The position numbers were made by a program, and so were the translations under genes. Positions 8,471-16,596 of a stretch of DNA of 50,570 nucleotides are shown here, in pieces; positions within the stretch are counted from its first letter, which is position 1; each line of letters opens with the position of its first letter. The stretch spans positions 1-50,570 of the forward strand of contig CAKQXY010000024.1 of the NCBI GenBank assembly GCA_934292725.1. Direction: 5' to 3'. Under the pieces are notes generated by a model. The model made no database searches. It was not told the DNA's origin and was given only the letters and a program-made list of their open reading frames with translations. This DNA comes from an uncultured Lachnospiraceae bacterium (lineage in GTDB: Bacteria > Bacillota > Clostridia > Lachnospirales > Lachnospiraceae).

Positions 8471-8497
8471 GGCAGAACCTATGGAAAAGATTCTGCC
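8471..8497. terminator. Intergenic hairpin between the two secreted-protein genes
   Basis: Arms GGCAGAA (8471-8477) and TTCTGCC (8491-8497) form a 7-bp stem between the gene ending at 8523 and the start at 8410. No strong T run follows on the minus strand. It may be a weak terminator or a processing hairpin that sets different expression levels of the two genes. Confidence 0.45.
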
Positions 8498-8522
8498 TCA
8501 TTCCATTGCTTATACCTTTCTT

Positions 8523-9629
8523 TTATTGATTCACATCAAAATTGAGCCACTTGGGATAGTCAATCCACTCTTCCCATTCACCTGTTTCCTCATTTAATTT
8601 TCTTATTTTTCCATCTGATGTGCAATCTACATACTGTCCATCCACTCGATTTAAACTCTTGCATTCTCCATCATATGGATATTGTACGCCATCATAGGTT
8701 ATAATGTATGTATTTTCTTGAAGATCATTTCCCCAAAAACATCCATTCTGTTCATACCATTCTCCTGCTAATTCAATACTCCAGTCTTCTTTTTCTTTCT
8801 CTAAATCATAGCAGACAAGATAATATATCTGATCTTCTCCGTTTCTTTTTTCCAAATAATAAACATCCGTTCCTTTTATATAATCCCAACTGGTTGACCG
8901 ACATTTTTCGCTAATTGTTTCAATTTCTCCTGTTTTCATGTCAATCATATAAAGATTTGAATATCCGCCATCAGAAGTTGATGTGATCAATTTATCGCAA
9001 GCTGCCTGAATATATGCTCCTTCCATATAATAAGAACTTCTTACTCTTATTTCTTCTTTGTCTTTGAGATTCAAAATCACAAGGAATCCGCTTTCTTCTT
9101 GCAAATTCTGTTCATATGATTGATCCATAAACACTAAATAATCACTATATTTTCCAAGCAGATACAAATAATTCGGTGTGACAAGATCTTCAGCAGCAGA
9201 ATCTTTATATGGTTCCGAATAAATTTCTTTTATCATTCCGGTTTTTTCATCATATGCCATAATCTTATGCATTCCATCTGCTTCTACTGAATAATACAAA
9301 ACTTTATCATCATAGATTAAATAATATCTGCCATTCATATATTCGCACATTAAATCTGTTGCAATCAGATTTTTTTCTTCATCAGATATTTCAAAAATTA
9401 AATTCGTTTCATATGCATAATACGTTCCAAACTCAGTATTGATTCCTTGATAAACTGCCGGAATCCAAAGTACGTCCTGTTCCTCATCATTTTCACTTGA
9501 TGTTTCTTGCTCTTTTGTTGTCTTCTTATTTTCTGTTCGAATTGCTGAAGCTGATTCTGCCGTCACGTACAAACTATTTTGGCACAAAAATAGCATTACA
9601 CAAATTAATGTTGAAAGCCTTTTTTTCAT
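8523..9629 (-). CDS. Secreted protein, probable beta-propeller, relative of its neighbour
   Basis: A signal peptide (KKRLSTLICVMLFLCQNSLYVTA) is followed by a Ser/Glu/Lys-rich linker (about 30-50) and a body of about 310 residues. The body has repeated Tyr-rich beta units with alternating dipeptides YY, YL and YN and blocks such as DEKTGMIKEIYSE, NLYMIDMKTGEIE and LNEETGEWEEW that mark propeller blades. I place the start at ATG 9627-9629, nine bases after GGAGG; the ATG nine bases earlier abuts that site. The C terminus WIDYPKWLNFDVNQ recurs as a truncated copy at 3867-3908. It heads the exporter cluster and is 267 bases from the HTH-TPR regulator. Function is unknown. Confidence 0.75.
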   Translation of the reverse strand: MKKRLSTLICVMLFLCQNSLYVTAESASAIRTENKKTTKEQETSSENDEEQDVLWIPAVYQGINTEFGTYYAYETNLIFEISDEEKNLIATDLMCEYMNGRYYLIYDDKVLYYSVEADGMHKIMAYDEKTGMIKEIYSEPYKDSAAEDLVTPNYLYLLGKYSDYLVFMDQSYEQNLQEESGFLVILNLKDKEEIRVRSSYYMEGAYIQAACDKLITSTSDGGYSNLYMIDMKTGEIETISEKCRSTSWDYIKGTDVYYLEKRNGEDQIYYLVCYDLEKEKEDWSIELAGEWYEQNGCFWGNDLQENTYIITYDGVQYPYDGECKSLNRVDGQYVDCTSDGKIRKLNEETGEWEEWIDYPKWLNFDVNQ

Positions 9630-9686
9630 ATAAATCATCCTCCATTTCGAATTAGTTAACTACTCATAACCACATTGTCTACTTAT

Positions 9687-9715
9687 AGTATATCAATCTT
9701 TTTAATTCCCGTAAA
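9687..9715 (-). promoter_or_regulatory. Candidate promoter for the secreted protein/ABC cluster
   Basis: On the minus strand TATACT (9687-9692) is preceded at 17 bases by TTTACG (9710-9715). The -35 match is weak, as expected for a promoter that needs an activator such as the neighbouring HTH-TPR protein. Confidence 0.45.
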
Positions 9716-9758
9716 TAGACAAATCATTTCCCATAATCACAGAAATTAATTTATCTAA

Positions 9759-9890
9759 TTTTTATTAAAACTTAAAAAAACTATAGAAGAAACAGAGGAA
9801 AGTACATCTGCTACCGAAACAGGAGAAAGCAGCAATAGTGGATCTGTACCACTTCCGATATCCGATCTTGATCCTGGTCCTCAAAAATAA
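9759..9890 (+). pseudogene. Orphan C-terminal tail on the plus strand
   Basis: The plus strand stays open from after a stop at 9756-9758 to TAA 9888-9890. It encodes a tail with TIEETEESTSATETGESS followed by NSGSVPLPISDLDPGPQK, with no in-frame start codon. The Thr/Glu/Ser-rich composition matches linkers of secreted proteins in this genome. It ends seven bases before the stop of the opposing regulator gene. It is probably the 3' end of a lost gene, left by a rearrangement at the edge of the exporter cluster. Confidence 0.5.
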
Positions 9891-9896
9891 AACTCA

Positions 9897-11873
9897 TTAA
9901 TTTAAATACTTTTTTGCTCTTTGCTCAAAAAAATCAACAAGCATCTCATTTTTGCAAAATTCTGCAAACCGCTGGGCGCAAATGAATTCCCGGCGGTATG
10001 CGTCTTTATATTCTTCTTTATCTAACTCATAATAGTCCCATGCCTTGTTATACAACAGTTCTCCAGAAAAAACTATGTAATATGCTGCTAATTCATGTTC
10101 AAGATTATTTTGGTCAATTTCCAATGTCTTCTGATACTGAGCAACATCTCCTAAAAATTTTGAATATTCCGCTAATATTACAGAACATGCCGGCGCATTT
10201 ATTTTCAAAAACTGCTGCTGTGGATGATAAACGTCATATAGTTTCTGGAATAATTTTTCTGCACATTCAATATTCCCCATTCTTCCATACAAATTTGCGA
10301 TATCTCCAATTATCATTCCTTCTTCTCGCTGAAGAAACGGAAGTTCTTTGCGCGATAGCCACTCTAATGGAAACGTACATGCCAAAGCTTTCTCTTCACG
10401 CTTTTGTGCTTCTTTCGTCAAAATCATCTTCATCCTAAGCAAACTCATTGCATCAATAGATTGTATTTCCTGCTGAATCTTCGGCTTTCGGCATGCTTCT
10501 GTTCCCATTTTTTTGCATAGCACATCCAATATTTTTTGCACTTCATCCCATTTGCGCATATTTGTCAAATATATCATATCCTGCCGCATGGATAGTGTTT
10601 CGATGGAATCGGTTTCCAGTATTGGCATGATCCAGTCTAATGTTTGTCCCATCCTTTTGGTTAAAAGTTGAAAATTTTCTTTTGACGGACGATTTTCTCC
10701 TTTTTCAATTCTTGATAAATGACGCGCCTGCAAAAATTCATTTCCATTCTCATCAGTGCAGATTTCTTCCTGCGACTTTTCCAAAGATAATCGCATTCTC
10801 TTTAACACCAAACTGACATCGTAGCAATTTTCTACACTGCCCCTCTGCCATACACGCATACACGGCAAATGATTTTCCTGATACACAGTCTGAAATGCAT
10901 CTCGAAAATCCTTAAGCTGCTTTAGATTTTCTGGTGCTCTGTTTGTTTCTTTTAATTTTTCTCCCACATCAATCAATGACAGAAAAAGTGGATACGCATA
11001 GCGCTGGCTATTTTGCTCACGAAGCAACTCTAACGCAGAGTTGCCGATATCAAATGCTTTTTGAAATTCGCCCAACTTCTGATATAGCTGTATTCCAACC
11101 AGAGCGGCCTGCGGACAAAGTAATTGCGTCATCCGATCTTCCCAGCCTTTTTTCTTAGGATAGTTCCAGACCTGATGAAATAGAAACAATGCTTTTTCTG
11201 TTTCTCCCAGAAGTCCAAGCGACCAGCTTACAAGCAAAATAGCTTCTAGCTCAGCTGGTGCCAGCCAAAGTCCTGAGAGTTGTTCCTGCCACTCTTCTTT
11301 TACCGTGCAACAAACTGCTTCGCATGCCAGCTCATAAAGCACTTGTGGACTGGCTGTCTCCTTTTTCAATAGCCATTCTATTTTAAGGCAGAATAATTTT
11401 GCCATTGAAGTCATTTTCGGATGTGCCTTTTCATAAGCTTCCAGCTTCGTCCTTGCCTCTTTGGGACTTTCGCAGACCAACAAACAAATGTCTTCCCGCT
11501 CTCTCCAGTCTTCCAGTTCTTTTCTCGACACAATTGCTTCAAAATAATCAGTCAATGCACCCATTCGGTGCATAAGAAATTCCCAGCTTTCTCTGGAAAA
11601 ATAGCCGTCTCCTTTGATTATAGTTGAAAGCATTCGTCTTGTCATTACACCGTTTACCAGCTGCTCTAGTTTAATTCCACGCTGTTTGCGAAGATTATTA
11701 AAAAGTCGAAAAAAGCCCATACAGCTGGACTGGCACAGTACTTCCTCCTCTGTAGGATGGCCATTTTTCCACACATACTCGTTTTCTTGTGCGTCCGCTC
11801 TGCTTTCTGTTTGGGTTTTTATTTTATTTTTTTCTTTAACCTGTGTATCTGTTTGTGTCATTGTCTTTTCCAT
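9897..11873 (-). CDS. Regulator with two HTH domains and TPR-like repeats
   Basis: The 658-residue protein has a duplicated plan. An Xre-like helix-turn-helix is at about 54-105 (LFNNLRKQRGIKLEQLV...LMHRMG) and a second at 353-409 (LVLKRMRLSLEKSQEEI...LTKRMG), and each is followed by about 200 residues of helical, TPR-like repeats. HTH plus TPR is the plan of RNPP/Rgg-type regulators that bind peptides; two units in one chain is unusual. It has its own promoter upstream and transcribes toward the secreted protein/ABC cluster, so it is the likely local regulator. The first 45 residues are polar and disordered. A signal peptide or peptide pheromone gene was not found nearby. Confidence 0.75.
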   Translation of the reverse strand: MEKTMTQTDTQVKEKNKIKTQTESRADAQENEYVWKNGHPTEEEVLCQSSCMGFFRLFNNLRKQRGIKLEQLVNGVMTRRMLSTIIKGDGYFSRESWEFLMHRMGALTDYFEAIVSRKELEDWREREDICLLVCESPKEARTKLEAYEKAHPKMTSMAKLFCLKIEWLLKKETASPQVLYELACEAVCCTVKEEWQEQLSGLWLAPAELEAILLVSWSLGLLGETEKALFLFHQVWNYPKKKGWEDRMTQLLCPQAALVGIQLYQKLGEFQKAFDIGNSALELLREQNSQRYAYPLFLSLIDVGEKLKETNRAPENLKQLKDFRDAFQTVYQENHLPCMRVWQRGSVENCYDVSLVLKRMRLSLEKSQEEICTDENGNEFLQARHLSRIEKGENRPSKENFQLLTKRMGQTLDWIMPILETDSIETLSMRQDMIYLTNMRKWDEVQKILDVLCKKMGTEACRKPKIQQEIQSIDAMSLLRMKMILTKEAQKREEKALACTFPLEWLSRKELPFLQREEGMIIGDIANLYGRMGNIECAEKLFQKLYDVYHPQQQFLKINAPACSVILAEYSKFLGDVAQYQKTLEIDQNNLEHELAAYYIVFSGELLYNKAWDYYELDKEEYKDAYRREFICAQRFAEFCKNEMLVDFFEQRAKKYLN

Positions 11874-11910
11874 GCCTCAAATGTCCTCCATGGCTTTTAA
11901 GTCTACAACC

Positions 11911-11939
11911 ATACTAACACAGAAATCGTTTTTGGACAA
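11911..11939 (-). promoter_or_regulatory. Promoter of the double-HTH regulator
   Basis: Minus-strand TTGTCC (11934-11939) and TAGTAT (11911-11916) are spaced by 17 bases, about 40 bases upstream of the start codon. Confidence 0.6.
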
Positions 11940-12023
11940 TAGGCAGCGCAACGCTTTTATAACCTAGCTCCTTGAACATTGACTTCTACGATAAACCCAT
12001 TCGCAAAACTGCAAAATATCCCC

Positions 12024-12052
12024 TTGCTTTTCTATTTGATACCCTTTATAAT
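12024..12052 (+). promoter_or_regulatory. Promoter of the DUF1858 gene
   Basis: Plus-strand TTGCTT (12024-12029) and TATAAT (12047-12052) have a 17-base spacer. The start codon follows about 57 bases after the -10 box, with TATGGAGG as ribosome site. Confidence 0.75.
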
Positions 12053-12108
12053 GAAGATTGAGTAGACATTTTGGTCTGATTCCAAGCATTTTTTATGGAG
12101 GTTTTAAT

Positions 12109-12327
12109 ATGACACAGATTTCAAAAGATATTACAATCGGTGAACTGCTTCAGGTAAACACCGGTGTTATTCCGATTCTTATGGCTGCTGGTATGCATTG
12201 CCTTGGCTGCCCGGCATCTCAGGCTGAGTCTATCGGCGAGGCTGCTGAGGTTCACGGACTTGATCCAGATGATCTGGTTGATAAGATCAATGAGTTTTTA
12301 GCTGAGAATGCTCAGGATGCTCAGTAA
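12109..12327 (+). CDS. DUF1858 domain protein (small CxxC protein)
   Basis: This 72-residue cytosolic protein is a complete stand-alone DUF1858 domain. It begins MTQISKDITIGELLQ and carries Cys31 and Cys34 in HCLGCPASQ, followed by the conserved ESIGEAAEVHGLDPDDLV helix. Proteins of this family occur alone or fused to hybrid-cluster-type and di-iron (ScdA/YtfE) proteins and are thought to take part in redox or metal chemistry; the exact role is unknown. The start is fixed by TATGGAGGTTTTAAT before the ATG. It is monocistronic, with a promoter and a terminator of its own. Confidence 0.88.
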   Translation: MTQISKDITIGELLQVNTGVIPILMAAGMHCLGCPASQAESIGEAAEVHGLDPDDLVDKINEFLAENAQDAQ

Positions 12328-12337
12328 TACTTTTTAA

Positions 12338-12372
12338 GGGGCTGCGAAAAAATGAAAGTTTTTTCGCAGCCC
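12338..12372 (+). terminator. Terminator hairpin after the DUF1858 gene
   Basis: Arms GGGCTGCGAAAAAA (12339-12352) and TTTTTTCGCAGCCC (12359-12372) form a perfect 14-bp stem with a 6-base loop starting 11 bases after the stop. The T run lies inside the stem and the distal T tract is weak. Confidence 0.75.
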
Positions 12373-12470
12373 TGTTTCTGTTGTGGATAACTCCAACTGT
12401 TTTCTTTTCGAATTTGGCAGTTTATCTTAAACAAAACACCATGGATACTGGAAATGGAATGTGGAGAGCC

Positions 12471-12525
12471 TATCTCCATCATACCTGTTGAAATCTCCAT
12501 CATTTTTTGTTAAAATGATGGAGAT
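12471..12525. promoter_or_regulatory. Inverted and direct repeats upstream of fic, probable operator
   Basis: A perfect 14-bp inverted repeat, ATCTCCATCATTTT (12493-12506) and AAAATGATGGAGAT (12512-12525), lies 24 bases upstream of the Fic start. A third copy of the box, TATCTCCATCAT, lies at 12471-12482 in direct orientation. The hairpin has no following T run, so operator function is more likely than termination. The encoded Fic protein has a C-terminal winged-helix region that could bind here. Confidence 0.65.
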
Positions 12526-12549
12526 AAATTTGAAATGAGGGAGATTCTT

Positions 12550-13596
12550 ATGAGAGAGTTTGATTATATTACAAGTCCTGCGAAGTTACTGACACCTGAA
12601 ATTGTTCAGATGATAGGCAGTATCCACGAACACAAAGGCAAACAGGAACTATTTCTTGAAGCCAATATAGATGAACTGAAAACGCTGTTAGAAGTTGCTT
12701 TGATTCAGAGTACTGGAGCATCTAACCGAATCGAGGGTATATTTACAAGCGATACGCGTTTGGAAGAACTGGTGCGTCAGAAAACAGAACCGCGTAACCG
12801 CTCTGAACAGGAGATTGCCGGATACCGTGAAGTGCTTGCAACAATCCACGATAGCTATGAGTATATCAATCCAAGACCGAACATTATTTTGCAGCTGCAC
12901 CGGGATTTATATTCCTATTCGCATGGGACTGCTGGCGGCTGTTATAAGAACTCTGATAATGTGATTGCAGAAACAGATGCCGATGGTCACCAAAAAGCAC
13001 GTTTTATCCCTGTTCCAGCATTTCAGACTGCCGAAGCAATGGATGAACTTTGTACTCATTTTCTTGAAGCATGGGAAGCTGACCACATTGATAAGTTAGT
13101 TTTGATCCCGATGTTCATATTGGACTTCCTGTGTATCCATCCTTTCAATGACGGAAATGGCAGAATGAGTCGCCTGCTGACTCTACTGCTGTTCTATAAG
13201 GCAGGTTACATTGTTGGAAAATATGTCAGTATGGAAATGCTGATAGAAAACACAAAAGAAACATATTATGAAGCCCTTCAAGCAAGTTCTACTGGATGGC
13301 ATGAAAAAGAAAATAACTATGAGCCTTTTGTTAAATATTATCTGGGTATCATGCTGAAAGCATACAATGAATTTGAAAGTCGTATAGAACATCTGAAGCA
13401 CCGCACCCTATCTAAGCCTGATAGAATTAAGGCAACTATTGACAATAAGGTTGGCAAGATTACCAAGAAAGAAATCATGGAGCTTTGCCCTGATATAAGC
13501 AAAGTTACCGTAGAAAGAACGTTGACAGATCTGGTCAAGAGTGGATATATTGCAAAAGTTGGTTCGGGTCCATCCACCAGTTACGTCCGTATTTAA
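12550..13596 (+). CDS. Fic-family AMP transferase with internal inhibitory helix and winged-helix tail
   Basis: The 348-residue protein has the catalytic motif HPFNDGNGRMSR at 197-208, with His197 as base. The inhibitory (S/T)xxxE(G/N) motif SNRIEG is at 58-63, so it is a class II Fic enzyme whose own N-terminal helix blocks ATP binding. The usual reaction is AMPylation of Tyr, Ser or Thr on a target protein. Residues about 285-348 resemble a winged helix (ITKKEIMELCPDISKVTVERTLTDLVKSGYI). ATG 12550 follows GAGGGAG at the right distance; an ATG at 12535 overlaps that site. No separate antitoxin gene is present, as expected for class II. The inverted repeat upstream suggests autoregulation. 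Confidence 0.9.
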   Translation: MREFDYITSPAKLLTPEIVQMIGSIHEHKGKQELFLEANIDELKTLLEVALIQSTGASNRIEGIFTSDTRLEELVRQKTEPRNRSEQEIAGYREVLATIHDSYEYINPRPNIILQLHRDLYSYSHGTAGGCYKNSDNVIAETDADGHQKARFIPVPAFQTAEAMDELCTHFLEAWEADHIDKLVLIPMFILDFLCIHPFNDGNGRMSRLLTLLLFYKAGYIVGKYVSMEMLIENTKETYYEALQASSTGWHEKENNYEPFVKYYLGIMLKAYNEFESRIEHLKHRTLSKPDRIKATIDNKVGKITKKEIMELCPDISKVTVERTLTDLVKSGYIAKVGSGPSTSYVRI

Positions 13597-13651
13597 AAAA
13601 TTACATTTGACGACAAAAAAAATATTAGCTATTTTTTATGACAACACAAAA

Positions 13652-13715
13652 CCGGCTGCTTCTGATTATGTATCCGGTCCTTTCGGACCGGGTAAGATCT
13701 ATCAGAAGCAGCCGG
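13652..13715. terminator. Long nested hairpin between converging fic and DUF3794 genes
   Basis: Outer arms CCGGCTGCTTCTGAT (13652-13666) and ATCAGAAGCAGCCGG (13701-13715) are perfectly complementary over 15 bp. An inner 7-bp stem CCGGTCC/GGACCGG (13674-13680, 13685-13691) closes a TTTC loop. It lies between two converging genes; on the minus strand a TTTTG run follows the outer stem, so it probably ends transcription mainly of the minus-strand gene. Confidence 0.75.
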
Positions 13716-13831
13716 CAGTTTCTTGCGCAACCTGCGGTATCCGCCCTGCTGCGTTACACTATTATATTATGCAATACGTCAACAAATGTTCCTATCCTAT
13801 CATTATTCTAATATTCCCTATTACAATTCTC

Positions 13832-15439
13832 TTATCGCACCAGAAGAAGTTTTTGTCCTGGCTTTGTGCAAAGCTCTTCTGGCGATTTTCCTTCTTTTTG
13901 CATACTGGAAGCGGTCGCATTTAATGAATCTGCTTTTGTATTATCTTGATTAACCTCGCGGATTCGCTCAATGCTCATTCTATATTTTTTTGCTATTGAC
14001 CAAAGATTATCGCCTGGCTGTACAATGTATCCGATCATGCCTGGAAAATCATTTGGATCAATCTGTTCACCTGTAAAGCTCACCTGATCTAGCACTGAAA
14101 TTTCATGCTCTGAGAGCACAAATGTATCAAGGCTAATGACTGCACGTACTTCTCCCTGACCGCCCGGCGCAATCATTGTTGTAATTTGTTCTAACATCGG
14201 GCTTATAGTAAAACAGCTGCCCGGCGTAATTCCGCCTGCTTCAATTACGTGGCTGAGCGGAATCACACCTGCCGCAGCCTGCATTGGCCGCTCATCGTTT
14301 GCTGCCAGATATAATACAGTCACATAGACAGCACCCTCCACACGAATGCCTTCTGATACAATTTCTGCCCGATCAATTGACACTGTTCCTTCACTGTGAC
14401 AAATTTGGAGCATGGTGTCAGTGCTGTGAAGCGGAATCTTTTCAGTGATTCTGCACTTTGCTTTATTTTTCATCTGAAGTGTTTCTAAATGAGCCGTCTT
14501 GTAGCTTGTGTCTACTTCTTTTGTTGTCGAATATGCATCACAGAGCAAATGTACCTTTTCCTCAAGATACAGCTTCATATCAAGCTCCACTACTGCTTCC
14601 ACATGGAATATTCGATTTTCTCCATCCTCGTCTGGATGAATACTAATCTCTTTTTTTATCAAAACTGGCTCCACCGATGGAATCATCTCATGACGGCATC
14701 CAACAAGCGGCAGTTCTCCTGTAAATGAGATCGTCTTTTCCATCCACTGCATAGGAAGCTGTTCCTGTCCAGCCTCGTAAATTACAAATAAGGCTGCCTC
14801 TGCCTGAATTAGCATTTTGTCTTCCTGAGCCTGATATTCCATACTTCTAAGACTAAGTGATTTCCATAAAAGTGACTGTGCAAGCGGTTTTCCCGGAGCT
14901 ACAACTACATCATCCTCCATACGAAACGTATCCTTTTTTTGCAGCTGCAAAGACACCACTTCCATATCTTTTCCAAGTACAGCGATATCTTCTTTTCCTG
15001 AAAGCGATCTTGCTGCCTCCTCAAGCTGTGCTGATGCAGCAAAAAGTTCCGCGCCGAGCACGGCACTGATATGAAGCTTTCTTGAGTTGACAACACGAAT
15101 ACTGATATCTTCCACCTTTGTGCGGCAGCGCACATAATCGCCCGGCTCAAGTCCTGGATAGCTTACGTTTTCTTCAAATGTAAGTGCACCAGACAAATTT
15201 TTCATTCTGCCAGAACCCTCTACGGCATATAAAATTTCAAAGTCAAGCCGTCCTTTTATGATTACCTTTTCTGAAAGCTGGCGAAGTTCCTCCATCACGG
15301 CATCTGCCTGCTTTAGCAGTACGCTTCCCACATCTGGCTTCGCATCTGGAATATTAAAATCCTCATCAAATGTGACCTGCGCACTCACTGTATTTTTGCT
15401 CCTGCTCATATGTATCTGTTTTTTCTGCAGCTCTAACAT
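13832..15439 (-). CDS. Spore protein with DUF3794 (SPOCS) domains and C-terminal LysM
   Basis: The 535-residue protein has repeated DUF3794/SPOCS domains over residues about 1-450, opening with the typical FDEDFNIPDAKPDVGSVL stretch. A LysM domain follows at about 468-535 (IVQPGDNLWSIAKKYRMSIERIREVNQ...PGQKLLLV). LysM binds peptidoglycan-type glycans. DUF3794-LysM proteins belong to the spore envelope/coat of Clostridia. There is no signal peptide, in keeping with assembly from the mother-cell cytoplasm. ATG 15437-15439 lies 5 bases after GGAGG; an in-frame ATG 12 bases earlier overlaps that site. Confidence 0.88.
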   Translation of the reverse strand: MLELQKKQIHMSRSKNTVSAQVTFDEDFNIPDAKPDVGSVLLKQADAVMEELRQLSEKVIIKGRLDFEILYAVEGSGRMKNLSGALTFEENVSYPGLEPGDYVRCRTKVEDISIRVVNSRKLHISAVLGAELFAASAQLEEAARSLSGKEDIAVLGKDMEVVSLQLQKKDTFRMEDDVVVAPGKPLAQSLLWKSLSLRSMEYQAQEDKMLIQAEAALFVIYEAGQEQLPMQWMEKTISFTGELPLVGCRHEMIPSVEPVLIKKEISIHPDEDGENRIFHVEAVVELDMKLYLEEKVHLLCDAYSTTKEVDTSYKTAHLETLQMKNKAKCRITEKIPLHSTDTMLQICHSEGTVSIDRAEIVSEGIRVEGAVYVTVLYLAANDERPMQAAAGVIPLSHVIEAGGITPGSCFTISPMLEQITTMIAPGGQGEVRAVISLDTFVLSEHEISVLDQVSFTGEQIDPNDFPGMIGYIVQPGDNLWSIAKKYRMSIERIREVNQDNTKADSLNATASSMQKEGKSPEELCTKPGQKLLLVR

Positions 15440-15477
15440 AATCGCCTCCATATACTGATATTGGGCTTTGCCGCTTT

Positions 15478-15502
15478 CAGTCGGTTTTGACCTGACCGAC
15501 TG
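15478..15502. other. Hairpin upstream of the DUF3794-LysM gene
   Basis: Arms CAGTCGGT (15478-15485) and ACCGACTG (15495-15502) form a perfect 8-bp stem with a 9-base loop, about 40 bases upstream of the start codon on the minus strand. It is either in the 5' leader or an operator. No T run follows. Confidence 0.5.
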
Positions 15503-15539
15503 GCCCTATTACTAGTATATGAAGGCGATTTATTTTTTA

Positions 15540-15607
15540 TGATACCAGGGTCAAAAGTTCCAAAAGCCGTTCGTGCTTGCACTAAAGGCTTTGAGCTTGG
15601 GACCCGC
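15540..15607. repeat. Hairpin repeat, copy 1 (TGATACCAGGGTCAAAAG family)
   Basis: This intergenic element shares its first 18 bases, TGATACCAGGGTCAAAAG, with the element at 36805. It folds as a long hairpin: GGGTC pairs with GACCC, AAAAGCC with GGCTTTG, and GTGCTTGCAC forms the tip. The stem sequence differs from copy 2 but pairing is kept. It lies between the glycosyltransferase stop and the DUF3794 gene. No T run flanks it, so it is not a simple terminator. Confidence 0.65.
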
Positions 15608-15616
15608 AAAAACACT

Positions 15617-16560
15617 TTATTTACAATCTTTTTCTGTTCGCTCCTGAATTTCTGCATGATACAGCTCTAATTCAAAGTCCTGGCGATTTTTGTGAAGCAT
15701 ATTTTGGAGTGATATTCCAACGCCTGCCAGCTGTATTGCTGCGACTGACAAAAATCCGCTGACAATCAGTGTTGAATAGCGCGGCACAAGGCCTGTTTCA
15801 ATATATGTAATTAATACTGGCACAAACATTACTAGCGAAATTAGAAACAATATTATGCTTATTATACCGAAGAAGGCAAATGGATTGTAAATACGAAAAA
15901 GGCGAATCAGCGTCTTAATTACACTCCAGCCATCTAAGAAGGTATTCAGCTTTGACACGCTTCCTTCTGGCCGATCACGATATGGTATAACTACGTTTTC
16001 CACCTGCATACGCTTGTCAATCGCATGAATACTCATTTCTGTCTCTATCTCAAACCTACATGATAAAATCGGAAATGTTTTCACAAAACGGTAGCTGAAT
16101 GCACGATACCCCGTCATTATATCGCGTATGCTTCCGTGGAAAAGTTTTGATACCATTCCCCGAACAAGACAATTGCCTATATTGTGGAATGGGCGCTTGT
16201 TTTCCTCAAAATAAGTAGATGACAATCTGTCTCCAACTACCATATCCGCATTGTGTTCCTGTACAAGCTTTACCATCTTTACAGCAGATTCTGCTGGATA
16301 GGTGTCATCCCCATCCACAAGTATGTAGCAATGTGCATCAATTTCCTGAAACATTCTGCGCACTACATTTCCCTTTCCCTGCTGATATTCATGACGCACT
16401 ACAGCTCCTGCTTTTTTGCAAGCTTCTCTGTATCATCTGTTGAATTATTGTCATACACATAGATGATGGCGTCAGGCAGCACACGCTTAAAATCTGATAC
16501 CACCTTTTCAATTGTTTTGTCCTCATTATAGCAGGGTATCAATACAGCAATATCATCCAT
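15617..16560 (-). CDS. GtrB-like glycosyltransferase (GT2), interrupted by a frameshift at A_AAA_AAG
   Basis: The protein would transfer a sugar from a nucleotide sugar to polyprenyl phosphate. It has the GT2 start (MDDIAVLIPCYNEDKTIEKV), the DGDD metal motif, and two C-terminal membrane helices, as in GtrB/DPM-type enzymes. The zero frame from ATG 16558-16560 (AAGGAGG upstream) ends at TAG 16399-16401 after 53 codons. The rest continues in the -1 frame. The switch lies at 16411-16417, where the codons GCA AAA AAG contain the slippery heptamer A_AAA_AAG; a -1 slip yields KLAKKAGAVVRHEYQQGKGN, the expected family sequence, and a product of 314 residues. It may be programmed frameshifting, a real one-base loss in the A6 run, or a sequencing error. 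It follows the GT-C-like gene directly. Confidence 0.8.
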
Positions 16561-16596
16561 GTCCTCTCCTCCTTTCAAATTGGTACACTGCAATTT

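Noticed and set aside
8471..8497. Strong terminator splitting the exporter cluster
   Set aside because: Stem is only 7 bp and the T tract is weak on the minus strand; full termination is unlikely.
15617..16399. Separate short glycosyltransferase gene beginning at a GTG inside the frame
   Set aside because: It would lack the GT2 nucleotide-binding N terminus and has no ribosome site; the joined product with the upstream frame fits the family.
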